This document shows, in pieces, positions 44,913 to 52,996 of a stretch of DNA of 64,000 nt. Position numbers and translations under genes: made by a program. The DNA is taken from positions 1,488,001 to 1,552,000 of the forward strand of contig NZ_CP095412.1 in the NCBI RefSeq assembly GCF_023016265.1, read 5' to 3'. The notes beneath the pieces are model-generated. The model was not told the origin of the DNA and did not search any database. It was given only the letters and a program-made list of their open reading frames with translations. The DNA is from Blastococcus sp. PRF04-17. Lineage in GTDB: Bacteria > Actinomycetota > Actinomycetes > Mycobacteriales > Geodermatophilaceae. Within the stretch, counting starts at the first letter, position 1. Each line of letters begins with the position of its first letter.

Positions 44913-45224
44913 ATGTCCACACCCGCATCACTTCCGTATGCCTTCGTCGCCAAGATCGTCGCGGCCGATGGACAGCACGACGCGCTCGCCGATCTGCTCG
45001 CCGGCGCTGTCGCGCTCGCCAACGAAGAAGTAGGAACGATTGTCTGGTTCGCGGTCAGGACCCACGCCGACACCTTCTGGATCTTCGATGCATTCCCCGA
45101 CGAGGCCGCTCGCGAAGCCCACGCCAACGGCGCCATCGTCGCAGCCCTGATGGCCAACCAGCACCTCCTCGGCGCAGCACCCGAGATCCTGGCGGCCGAC
45201 GTCCTCGCGTCCAAGCTCCCGTAG
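44913..45224 (+). CDS. Antibiotic biosynthesis monooxygenase (ABM)-fold protein
   Basis: A 103-residue dimeric barrel: YAFVAKIVAADGQHDALADLLAGAVALANEEVGTIVWFAVRTHADTFWIFDAFPDEAAREAHANGAIVAALM. The pattern (hydrophobic strand, helix, W-F/W-I-F, E-A-H) matches ABM/quinol-monooxygenase-like proteins that act without cofactor on hydroquinones or detoxify electrophiles. Ribosome site CTAGGAGAACCCC precedes the ATG. It is the target-like partner of the divergent AraC regulator. Confidence 0.82.
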   Translation: MSTPASLPYAFVAKIVAADGQHDALADLLAGAVALANEEVGTIVWFAVRTHADTFWIFDAFPDEAAREAHANGAIVAALMANQHLLGAAPEILAADVLASKLP

Positions 45225-45442
45225 TCCGCCAACGCACGAGACGATCGCGCCCCGCCGAGCCGTCGCCAGGTCGCGACGCAACGCCACGCTGCGTTGCCGA
45301 GCGGTGCGAGGCCTATCGGCACACGGACAGGATGCCGGCCGCGAGCGCTCAGCCGGCGAGGGGTCCGTCGCAGAGGAGAGCGACGTCGGTGTCGGGCAGA
45401 GCCGTGAGGCCAGCGCATCGCGCGACCACCAGAACCGAACCG

Positions 45443-45472
45443 CCCCTGCCCTGCGTTTGCGCAGGTCAGGGG
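45443..45472. terminator. Hairpin beside the tRNA-Thr fragment
   Basis: CCCCTGcCCTGCG - TTTG - CGCAGGtCAGGGG, 12 of 13 positions paired. On the minus strand it lies just downstream of the tRNA-Thr 3' end, the normal place for a tRNA terminator. Confidence 0.6.
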
Positions 45473-45481
45473 CTGTTCGCC

Positions 45482-45513
45482 GGAGCCGCCTGTCGGAATC
45501 GAACCGACGACCT
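45482..45513 (-). repeat. tRNA-Thr 3'-end fragment (att-like remnant)
   Basis: Read on the minus strand, AGGTCGTCGGTTCGATTCC plus the 3' acceptor strand GGCGGCT matches the variable loop, T arm and acceptor end of actinobacterial tRNA-Thr. The upstream 45 nt do not pair as anticodon, D or 5' acceptor stems, so the gene is not complete. Probably the left-over of an integration or excision event. Confidence 0.6.
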
Positions 45514-45746
45514 AATCACGTCGGCTTTGCGTCTATCGCTTGATGCGCCCACTGGGCGAACGAGCCGCTGACCTGCGCAAACGCCGAGCGTGGGGGACGC
45601 CGCCATCCGGTGGTGACCGACGACGACCGACCAGTACCGACCGTTTCACCGGAGCTTGCGGCGGCGTCGAAGCCGAGCAAGCTCCATTCCTTTAGCTCAC
45701 CGCGCCCTCCTCCTCGCCGGTCCCGTCGTCGTCGAAGACGTTTCAG

Positions 45747-47184
45747 GGGTCTTCTCAGATGACGGTGTAGGTCGGCCGGGCGCGTCGGTCCGCAGATAGA
45801 CGTCGAGGTCTCCCGACGACGGAGGTTCCTACGCCATCCATCCGAAAGACCTCGACGTGTCCGACGCTACCCCGCCGGCCGGCTTCGGCCGCCCTGACCT
45901 GACCGCCTTCGCTCGACTCGACGGCCTCGGTCTGAGCGTGACCGGACAACGACTTGAACCGGATCGTGCGGTCCTCGCGTGCCGCGTGGTGGAACCAGAT
46001 CAGTGGTGCCGACGGTGCGGCAGCGAAGGCGCTGCTCGTGACACCGTGATCCGGCGGTTGGCCCACGAGCCGCTGGGCTGGCGACCGACCGTGCTGGAAG
46101 TTGTAGTGCGCCGCTACCGCTGTGCCGACTGCGGACACGTGTGGCGCCAAGACACCAGCGCCGCGGCGGAGCCACGCGCGAAGCTCTCGCGCACCGGGCT
46201 GCGGTGGGCGCTGGAAGGGATCGTGGTCGCACACCTCACCGTCGCCCGTGTCGCCGAGGGACTCGGGGTCGCGTGGGACACCGCCAACAACGCGGTCCTG
46301 GCTGAAGGCAAGCGGCTGCTGATCAACGACCCCACGCGGTTTGAGGGCGTGAAGGTCATTGGCGTCGATGAGCACGTCTGGCGCCACACCAGGCGTGGCG
46401 ACAAGTACGTCACCGTGATCATCGACCTCACCCCGGTCCGCGATGGCGCCGCCCAGCAAGGCTGCTGGACATGGTCGAGGGCCGGTCGAAGGCGGCGTTC
46501 AAGACCTGGCTCGCCGACCGCGACGACGCCTTCCGTGACGCGGTCGAGGTGGCCGCGATGGACGGCTTCACCGGGTTCAAGACCGCCGCTGCAGAGGAGA
46601 TCCCGGACGCGGTCACGGTGATGGATCCCTTCCACGTCGTGCGCCTGGCCGGTGACGCCCTCGACAGGTGCCGGCGCCGGGTCCAACTCGCGATCCACGG
46701 GCACCGTGGGTTCAGGGACGACCCGCTCTACAAGTCGCGGCGCACGCTGCACACCGGCGCGGACCTGCTCACCGACAAGCAGAGCGATAGGCTACGCGCG
46801 CTGTTCGTTGATGACGCTCACGTCGAGGTCGAGGCGACCTGGGGTGTCTACCAGCGCATGATCGCCGCCTATCGCCACGAGGACCGGCAACGTGGCCGCG
46901 AGCTCATGGAGAAGCTGATCACCGACCTCAGCGCCGGCGTCCCCAAGGTGCTCACCGAGCTCACCACCCTGGGCCGGACCCTGAAGAAGCGAGCCGCTGA
47001 CGTGCTCGCCTACTTCGAACGACCCGGCACCAGCAACGGGCCGACCGAGGCGCTCAACGGACGGCTCGAACACCTGCGCGGCTCCGCACTCGGGTTCCGC
47101 AACCTGACCAACTACATCGCCCGAAGCCTGCTCGAGACCGGCGGCTTCAGACCCCAACTCCTACACCCCCGATTGGGATGAGCC
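45747..47184 (+). mobile_element. ISL3-family insertion sequence, nearly complete
   Basis: About 1.44 kb. The left terminal repeat begins gggtcttctcagatgacgg at 45747 and the right one ends ccgattgggatgagcc at 47184; they are imperfect inverted repeats of about 25 bp. It encodes one transposase with a frameshift. No matching 8-bp target duplication flanks it (cgtttcag versus agtttggc), so the element or its surroundings were rearranged after insertion. A fragment of the same family sits at 43469. Confidence 0.82.
45857..47181 (+). pseudogene. ISL3-family transposase, frameshifted
   Basis: DDE transposase. First part (to about 46449): N-terminal zinc-finger CRRCGSEG...YRCADCGHVW, then helix-turn-helix GIVVAHLTVARVAEGLGVAWDT and VIGVDEHVW with the first catalytic Asp. 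One base is lost near 46449 (GGCGCCGCCCAG). The remaining part continues in the next frame as ARLLDMVEGRSKAAFKTWL, with AMDGFTGF (second Asp) and NGPTEALNGRLEHL (Glu), ending at 47181. Both parts are otherwise full length. GTG start at 45857. Confidence 0.85.
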
Positions 47185-47719
47185 AGTTTGGCTGGTTGAG
47201 CCATTCGGGGTTGAATCGGCCTTCGTTTGGCTTCGCTGCGATGTGCAGCATTTGACCAGCTGCGATGAACGTGACTAGATCAGCTCCCAGGAGCTCGGTA
47301 TCCCAACCATCGCGGACCACGCGCAAGTCGCGCTTTGGCTCCGTGTGCTTAAACAGCGCGATGGCGCGAGTCAGCTCGTGACGGACCGGCAGTTGATACT
47401 CGAGCTGCTCGCACAGCCGCAGGAAGAACCCGGCCACGGGTCCGTTGTAGCCCTCGACCACCTCGGGGTCGTCGAGTTCGTTGTAGGCCTCGTTGCACGC
47501 GACCAGGTCAGCGAAGATGGCGTCTTTTCGGTGCTCGTTGCCGTAGGCAAGGCTGACCCGGGCGATCTCCGCGAGAGCCCAAGGCGAGCCGAGGCCGCGC
47601 TGGCCCTCCTTCATCCAATCGGCAGGCTGCATGCGCGTCGATGCGAACTGCGCGATCAACGGCATCAGAGCGCTCGGTTTGTGCCTGCGCACCCGGGCGA
47701 TGAACTCTTCGTCCTTCAC
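47185..47719 (-). pseudogene. Hypothetical protein cut by ISL3 insertion
   Basis: About 178 residues of a protein I do not recognise, GTG start at 47719 (MKDEEFIARVRRHKPSALMPLIAQF...). It looks soluble and helical and has WAL, ACNEAYNELDDPEVVEGY and QLPVRHELTRAIALFKHTEPKRDL segments, with no known motif. After EWLNQPN the frame enters the terminal repeat of the IS at 47184 and stops 13 residues later. So the native 3' end is missing. No continuation is found left of the IS. Its place beside the defence genes makes an anti-phage or toxin role conceivable, but there is no direct evidence. Confidence 0.6.
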
Positions 47720-48059
47720 GTGGCCATCGTGACCGACGGCTCCGACACCAAGGGTCGGAGTTGCCCCGCAAGACGAACCCTTACCGGGAACGCCGCAGAT
47801 CAGATCGGATGCATCGGACTCGGTGTCCCGTAAGAACCGCCCGAGAGAATGCCCGGTGATGGGAGGCTATGCGGGACACTCGTCTGAAGCCACGGGTGGC
47901 GACACTGCAACTGGCACTGCCGCGCTGGGCCGGCTCGGGCCGTCCCCGGCGGGCAGGGGGGACTGATCGTCCTACCGCCGTTCGGACGGCTACTGGAAGT
48001 GTTGCAGGTTCGTCGGTCCTTCCGTAGCGGTCCGTACCTCCGACCGCCTCCGTCGTTGG
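47720..48059. other. Non-coding stretch
   Basis: 340 bp between the IS-cut gene and the end of the Tad locus. I see no gene, tRNA or strong repeat. Confidence 0.5.
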
Positions 48060-51000
48060 TCAGCCGGCCCTGTTAATCCACTGTCGGCGGAAGAGGATCT
48101 CGGCGGTTCTGGGTGGCAGGTCTTCCTCGACCTCAGCGTCGTGGTTGGCCAGGATTCGGGCGACGTAGGCGTCCGCCTCAGCCCGGTTGTCCTGCGCGTC
48201 GCAGGCGGCGACCAGGTCGAGCAGCGGCACGTCCTCGTAGCTGCCGGCTTTCAGTGCCACGTGAGCGGCGGCTGCGGCGAGCTCGGGATCGCCGGCGGCG
48301 AGGTGGTGCGTCGCGACGGTGTGCGCGACGTCGACGATCATGGCGGCGTACTCGTGGTCCAGCCGGGAGTTCTCCTCGACCAGCCAGCTGTAGCCGCCGG
48401 GCGCACCCTGCCGAGACGGGGGCAGTTCGAACGGCCGCCCGTTCACCAAGTCGAGAGCGGCCTGCAGGTCGGCTATCCCGTCGACACCGCGGGCCAGCCC
48501 GCGGACTCGCAGTCGACGGAACAGCTCGGCGTCGATGAGGACGTCGTCGATGCGGTAGCGGCCGACCCCGCCGGCCGTGACCCCGGACGGGAGGTAGTCC
48601 GCACCGGTCGCCGGGTTGGTGCCCAGCCAGGCGCGCACGATCGAGATCGACTGCCGCACCTTGGTCTTGCCGACGACATCGGGCTCGTTGGGCCAGATTG
48701 CCGTGGCGTATCGCTCGCTGGTCACACCGCCGGGCCGGGTGGCCAGGTAGGCGACGATCTCGGTGTAGAACTGCCGCCGCGGGTTGCGCTCGGGCAGCGT
48801 GCCCTGCGCCCGTACTTTGACCGGGCCGAGCAGGGTCAACTTCGGCCGTGGGCAGGACGGGTCGGCCCAGTCGGCTAGGTCGGCGTCCAGGGCAGGGTCG
48901 GCGGCCTCGACCTGGTCGCGGATGTGCTCGTCGGTGGCCGGAGCCAGTGCCTGCAGGTCCTGCTCGGTGGTCGCGGCGTGGTCCAGGTAGGTCTGCGCGG
49001 ACAGCGGTAGCACCGAGTTGGTCATCCAGGCCGCGGCGCCTGCCTGGTGGACCACCGGCACGTCGTCCGCCTCGGCTGGCGCAGGCGGCTGCCGCTGGCC
49101 GGCGTGGGACGGGTCGACTCGGAGGCCGCCGCAGGCATCGGCGTGCTCGTCCCAGGATGCATCGCCGCGAGAGGGTGGGACCGGGCGGTCGTCGGTGACG
49201 GCAGCCAGCGCGAGCACCTGGGCCAGCTGCGCGGCCTCGTCGGCCGGGATCTGCTGCGCGATCAGCTCGACTCCCAGGGCGGGGATCCTGAGCATGCCGG
49301 TCTCGTCGACAGTCAGCTGCCAGCGGGCGGCCTCCGCGTGGTCTTGGTCGTCGATGAGCACCAACGCGGCGGCGCTGCGGGCGCGCTGCTGCTCCATGGC
49401 GATCATCAGCCGTTCCAGCCCGGCGCTGTCCTTGGCGACGTCCGGGGCGATGAGCAGCACGTACGGCGCCCACGCGTCGCCGGCCACGTCGCGCAACCGG
49501 CCCGACAGCACGTCGACGTCGGCGATATGCATGGCCTCGGTGACCGACTCGAGCCGGCCGTCGAGCGCAGCGATCGCCTTCTCGACGTTGTCCGTGTAGG
49601 TCAGCCGGTCGGGGTTGACCTGGGCCAGCTCCTTGCCGAAGCCGACCAGGGTCACCTGCAGCATCTCCGACCAGGTGTTGTGCGCCAACTCGGCAGCGAG
49701 GAATCGGGCCAGGTTCAGGCAGCGTTCGGCGTCCCCGGACAGGGACAGGGTCGCGACCCGTTCCAGGTCGAGCAGCCAGTGCTCGCCCTCGGCGGTGTAG
49801 CCCACCGATGTGAGCATGGGGAACGGTGCGAAGAAGTACGCCCGCTGGTGCTCGTCATAGGTCAGCGGGTCATCGCGCCGGATTGACCAGCGGGTGCCGG
49901 CCGGGTTCACCGTCCACGGCTCCGGGGCCTCCGAGGCCGGCTCGGTGAGTACCAGGGTCAGGACGTCGTCGGTCATGCAGGCCGCCACCACGTCGGGCAG
50001 ACGAGCGCCGTCGACCTTCGCCAGTGCCTGCACCAGGGCGCGCAGCGCATGGTCCAGCCAGGTGACGTCGGCACTGCCTACGCTGCCGACCTCCTGCAGT
50101 GCTCGTTCGACGTGGAACAGCTCCGGTGGAGTGCTGCCGATCGTGCGGCCGGGACGTCGCTGCCGGAACTGCCTGCGACGGTAGCGCAGCAGCGCGGTCA
50201 GTGAGGCTCCGGCCAGCAGCAGGCCGCCGCCGGCGGCGAAGGCGATCAGCGGCAGCTCCGAGGTGCTATCCGTCGAGGTCTCGTCGCGCCTCGCGGGCGA
50301 CGGCTCGGCGCTGTTCGGTGCAGCCGTGGGAGGCGAGTTCGGGGCGTTGGTGGCCGGACCGGGCCCAGCCGGAGGCGGTGCATTGGTGCCTGGCGTGGTG
50401 GGGTCAGCTGGAGGGGCGCTGCTCGGGGCTGGCGCTGAGGGCGGTGCCGGCTCGGTCGTGGGCGGTGCCGGCTCGGCTGCAGGAGGCGCCGGTGCGCTGG
50501 GCGCAGGCGTCGCGGGACTGGTCGGGTCGGGAATGCTCAGCGTCCAGCCCGGTCGGATCAGCGACGGGTCGGTGAAGGTGGCACCTCCGGGCTGGCTGCG
50601 TCCCCGGTTGAACTCCCAGGCTTGTCGCCAGTTGTGACCGCTGCCGGTGATCTCCTCGGTGAGGTCCCACAGGGTGTCGCCGGGTTCCACCGTGACGTCC
50701 TCGACAGTCATCGCGGTGTTCGGGGCTGGGCCCGTCGGCGGCAGGCTGACCGCGTCGGGCGGCAGGACCAGCACCGTGCCCGGGAAGATTTCGTTGTCCG
50801 GACCGACCGCGGTCGGGTTGAGCTTGGCGATCTCCGGATACCGCAGCGGGTCCCCGAGATGCCGCTCGGCCAGCGCCCACAGGGTGTCCCGGCGCTGCAC
50901 CTGGTAGGTCGTGGTCGCGGCCGGAGGCGCGTGCTCGTCCGGCATCGAGTACGCGACCGGTGTCTGCCCTGTGACGAGCACGCTGGCGTACTGCACCGAG

Positions 51001-51431
51001 CCCGGGACTGCAGTGGAGGTGGCCGCAACCGGCAGCGGCGGCGCCGTTGCGGTGGATGCGGGGGCGCCGCCCGCCAGTGGAGCGACGGTGAAGCCGACCG
51101 CCACGGCGGTGACCAGGGCGGCTGCTGGCCGCTGGAAGATTCCCAGCCCGGGGAGGGCCGGAACCGGCCGTGCGCGGGCGAACGCCACGATCTCCGCCAC
51201 TGTCGCGGCGGTGAACAGTGCCCAGCACACCCACACGCCGGCCGCGAGAACAAGTCCAGCGAGCTGTCCGTTGTCGCGGGACGTCAGGACGGCGCCGACC
51301 TCGTCCAGCGACGGCAGGCTGTGCGGCACTAGATGCAGCACCGCCATCAGCACCGGTACGCCGACGACGACGGCGAGCAGCGCCACGAGGGCACCCGTGG
51401 CCTTGAGCAGGCGGGCGGCGTGGCCGGTCAC
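48060..51431 (-). CDS. Membrane LysM-BTAD protein of the Tad locus
   Basis: A 1123-residue multi-domain protein. Three membrane helices at about 10-35, 55-85 and 100-125. Two LysM peptidoglycan-binding repeats (about 175-225, YQVQRRDTLWALAERHLGDPLRYPEI..., and about 247-305, VEPGDTLWDLTEEI). A long Pro/Ala/Thr-rich linker (305-385), then another helix (about 393-415). A large middle region (430-780) without a recognised motif. A C-terminal winged helix plus BTAD module as in SARP regulators (about 865-1110, YLATRPGGVTSERYATAIWPN...). So a cell-wall sensor fused to a regulator-type domain. The GTG overlaps the tadE stop (GTGA), so it is the last gene of the Tad operon. Confidence 0.88.
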   Translation of the reverse strand: MTGHAARLLKATGALVALLAVVVGVPVLMAVLHLVPHSLPSLDEVGAVLTSRDNGQLAGLVLAAGVWVCWALFTAATVAEIVAFARARPVPALPGLGIFQRPAAALVTAVAVGFTVAPLAGGAPASTATAPPLPVAATSTAVPGSVQYASVLVTGQTPVAYSMPDEHAPPAATTTYQVQRRDTLWALAERHLGDPLRYPEIAKLNPTAVGPDNEIFPGTVLVLPPDAVSLPPTGPAPNTAMTVEDVTVEPGDTLWDLTEEITGSGHNWRQAWEFNRGRSQPGGATFTDPSLIRPGWTLSIPDPTSPATPAPSAPAPPAAEPAPPTTEPAPPSAPAPSSAPPADPTTPGTNAPPPAGPGPATNAPNSPPTAAPNSAEPSPARRDETSTDSTSELPLIAFAAGGGLLLAGASLTALLRYRRRQFRQRRPGRTIGSTPPELFHVERALQEVGSVGSADVTWLDHALRALVQALAKVDGARLPDVVAACMTDDVLTLVLTEPASEAPEPWTVNPAGTRWSIRRDDPLTYDEHQRAYFFAPFPMLTSVGYTAEGEHWLLDLERVATLSLSGDAERCLNLARFLAAELAHNTWSEMLQVTLVGFGKELAQVNPDRLTYTDNVEKAIAALDGRLESVTEAMHIADVDVLSGRLRDVAGDAWAPYVLLIAPDVAKDSAGLERLMIAMEQQRARSAAALVLIDDQDHAEAARWQLTVDETGMLRIPALGVELIAQQIPADEAAQLAQVLALAAVTDDRPVPPSRGDASWDEHADACGGLRVDPSHAGQRQPPAPAEADDVPVVHQAGAAAWMTNSVLPLSAQTYLDHAATTEQDLQALAPATDEHIRDQVEAADPALDADLADWADPSCPRPKLTLLGPVKVRAQGTLPERNPRRQFYTEIVAYLATRPGGVTSERYATAIWPNEPDVVGKTKVRQSISIVRAWLGTNPATGADYLPSGVTAGGVGRYRIDDVLIDAELFRRLRVRGLARGVDGIADLQAALDLVNGRPFELPPSRQGAPGGYSWLVEENSRLDHEYAAMIVDVAHTVATHHLAAGDPELAAAAAHVALKAGSYEDVPLLDLVAACDAQDNRAEADAYVARILANHDAEVEEDLPPRTAEILFRRQWINRAG

Positions 51432-51853
51432 GACAGGCCCTCACCGCTGGTGACCCCGACCAGCAGCTGGGCGGTGTGCACGCGGGTCTGGCTGACCGGG
51501 ATGCCGAGCAGAGGTGTCGAGTCGGTGACGGTCACGCTGACCTCGACGATGCCGGGGCCGGTGACGGTGACCGTGCCGGTCGCACCGGCCTGGTCGAGAT
51601 AGGAGCGGGCCGCGGTCGCCGCCAACTGCGCGTCGGTGCTGCCGCCGGTGGGAACCGGGCCGATGGCGATGCTGGCCGCGCGAGCTGCCTCAGCCGAGTA
51701 CGTGTCGGCGCGGTTGGCGGCCTTGATCGCGGTCCCGGCGTCGACGAGTGCGGTGACCAGGACGCTGGTGATGAGCACGATGAAGCAGAACAGCACGGCC
51801 ACCGAACCGCGGTCGTCCCGGAGCCGGGCGCTGGCGTTCGAGTGGCGTGTCAC
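51428..51853 (-). CDS. TadE-like pilus assembly protein
   Basis: A 141-residue pseudopilin-like protein: short basic N-terminus, RGSVAVLFCFIVLITSVLVTALVDAG (TadE-type RGS-hydrophobic helix at about 15-40), then a soluble beta-rich tail. Minor pilins of this kind help assemble Flp pili. The GTG at 51853 overlaps the stop of the preceding, interrupted gene (TCGTGA), and its own stop overlaps the LysM-BTAD start. A longer open frame upstream runs into the foreign insert and is not the real start. Confidence 0.82.
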   Translation of the reverse strand: MTRHSNASARLRDDRGSVAVLFCFIVLITSVLVTALVDAGTAIKAANRADTYSAEAARAASIAIGPVPTGGSTDAQLAATAARSYLDQAGATGTVTVTGPGIVEVSVTVTDSTPLLGIPVSQTRVHTAQLLVGVTSGEGLS

Positions 51854-52717
51854 GACAGATCCCGGGCTGGGTCGAGCGGGCTGGTGGCGCTGTCGTGCAA
51901 CGTCCGGGAACCGAATGGAATGGACAGATCGAATGGACACGGATGGATTGATGCTGGAGAGTCGAGTGCGGAATCATGGAGTGTTGATGCTGGACTCATG
52001 CCGAGTGTTCATCGAATGCAAGGTGTGTTGAATGGAATGCAAAGTTTGAATGGAAACAGAAGGGCCCGAGTCGCATCCAGGCATCAAATGGATGGAATGC
52101 TGGAACGGGTTTTGTTCAAGCGAGCATGGAAGTCATCGAATGGAATGGAGTCTGGAATGCAGTGGAATGGTCTTCATCATCGAGTTTCCAGTCATCAAAG
52201 GGTCAAATGGATGTCATCGAGTCTCATGCAAGGTTCAAAAAGCCAGTGCCAGCAAACGGCAGAAGTGTTCTTTTTTTTCACAAATGAGCCACACTTGATT
52301 TTGCAGCTGTAGCAAGAAGCCATGGCACTGCTGGCTGTTTACAGCAGTAGAATGCACCTGAGACCTGTGGTTTGCAGCCTGACTGGCTGTCACAGAGCGA
52401 TGTTTGCGCGAGTTTGTCGAACCAGAGTTCCAAGTCCAGGGCGCCCCAGCGGCAGCAGCCCAGCCCTCAGCCCTCAGAAGCCCAGCCTCCTCTGCAGGGA
52501 TGCAGCAGCATGGAAGTCCTGATGCACGGCCATGCATGAACACGTCCTACAGCATGACGATGATGTTGTTTATCAAAAAACAGACGATGACAAAACAGCG
52601 ATCCAGCAACCCACTTGAGCAGCTCCCGCCCCGCCTGCGCCACCAGTTGGGGGGAGCCCGGCGCGATGGACCGCGCGGCGAGGATGCCGCACGGTTGGGA
52701 GTACGCGCCTCGAGCAT
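51850..52717 (-). pseudogene. Second tadE-like gene, interrupted by foreign DNA
   Basis: The ATG at 52717, 17 nt past the pilin stop, begins MLEARTPNRAASSPRGPSRR...WWRRRGGS, the usual basic lead and RGS just before the TadE membrane helix. The frame breaks at 52622 exactly there. At the other side of the foreign block, the frame LHDSATSPLDPARDLS-stop (51905 to 51850) ends in the GTGA overlap that is typical of this operon. The two pieces fit the ends of one gene whose middle (membrane helix and most of the tail) is absent. Confidence 0.65.
51906..52621. other. About 0.7 kb of eukaryote-like DNA inside the Tad operon
   Basis: Base use changes abruptly at both ends: much lower G+C, scarce CpG, abundant TG/CA, a run of eight T (52269-52276) and A6 runs. 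The left half is built from degenerate GAATGG/TCATC(G) units (gaatggaatggac, tcatcgaatggaatgga, tcatcatcgagt), reminiscent of GGAAT-type satellite DNA. The right half is CAGCAG/CTGCAG-rich. No bacterial gene is readable. The source could be an animal or dinoflagellate. It is either a chimeric join or a foreign insertion. Confidence 0.8.
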
Positions 52718-52733
52718 GGAACCGCCGCCGGTT

Positions 52734-52970
52734 CTACTGGAACAGCGACGTCTTGCTGGCCACGAAGGCGATGGCCGCGGCACTGACCGCGCCGCCCAGC
52801 GCGATGGCCAGGATGACCATGAACGCCTTCTCCGAGGAGTCCGAGCCTCGGTCGTCAGCGACCTGTTCGGCGCGCAGCCAGGCCAGAACCGACAGGGACA
52901 CGACAGACAGGGCGATGACGCACTGCGCCACGACGGCCTCCGCACCGCGGCGGATGGTGGGCTGGAACAT
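52734..52970 (-). CDS. Flp-type pilin / DUF4244-like small membrane protein
   Basis: 78 residues: MFQPTIRRGAEAVVAQCVIALSVVSLSVLAWLRAEQVADDRGSDSSEKAFMVILAIALGGAVSAAAIAFVASKTSLFQ (given here in halves about a short polar centre). The ending FVASKTSLF and position after TadC identify it as the small pilin-like gene of actinobacterial Tad loci. It has two hydrophobic stretches. The ATG at 52970 follows GGGAGGTTTCCA. Confidence 0.75.
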   Translation of the reverse strand: MFQPTIRRGAEAVVAQCVIALSVVSLSVLAWLRAEQVADDRGSDSSEKAFMVILAIALGGAVSAAAIAFVASKTSLFQ

Positions 52971-52996
52971 TGGAAACCTCCCGGTAGGCGGTGCGG

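Larger units (their letters stand above)
45225..45746. other. Non-coding stretch with tRNA-Thr fragment and hairpins
   Basis: No gene. It contains a terminator-like hairpin (45443-45472), the tRNA-Thr 3' fragment (45482-45513), and the inverse of one hairpin arm (tgacctgcgcaaacgc at 45569-45584). It ends at the ISL3 element. Confidence 0.55.

Noticed and set aside
45482-45565. A complete tRNA-Thr gene on the minus strand
   Set aside because: The T arm and 3' acceptor fit, but no anticodon stem or 5' acceptor strand pairs with them.
45304-45571. Open frames with NRTDDLITSA
   Set aside because: Antisense to the tRNA-Thr 3' end; not a protein family.
46440-46475. Programmed frameshifting in the ISL3 transposase
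   Set aside because: ISL3 transposases are normally single-frame and no slippery run with a stimulatory structure is visible.
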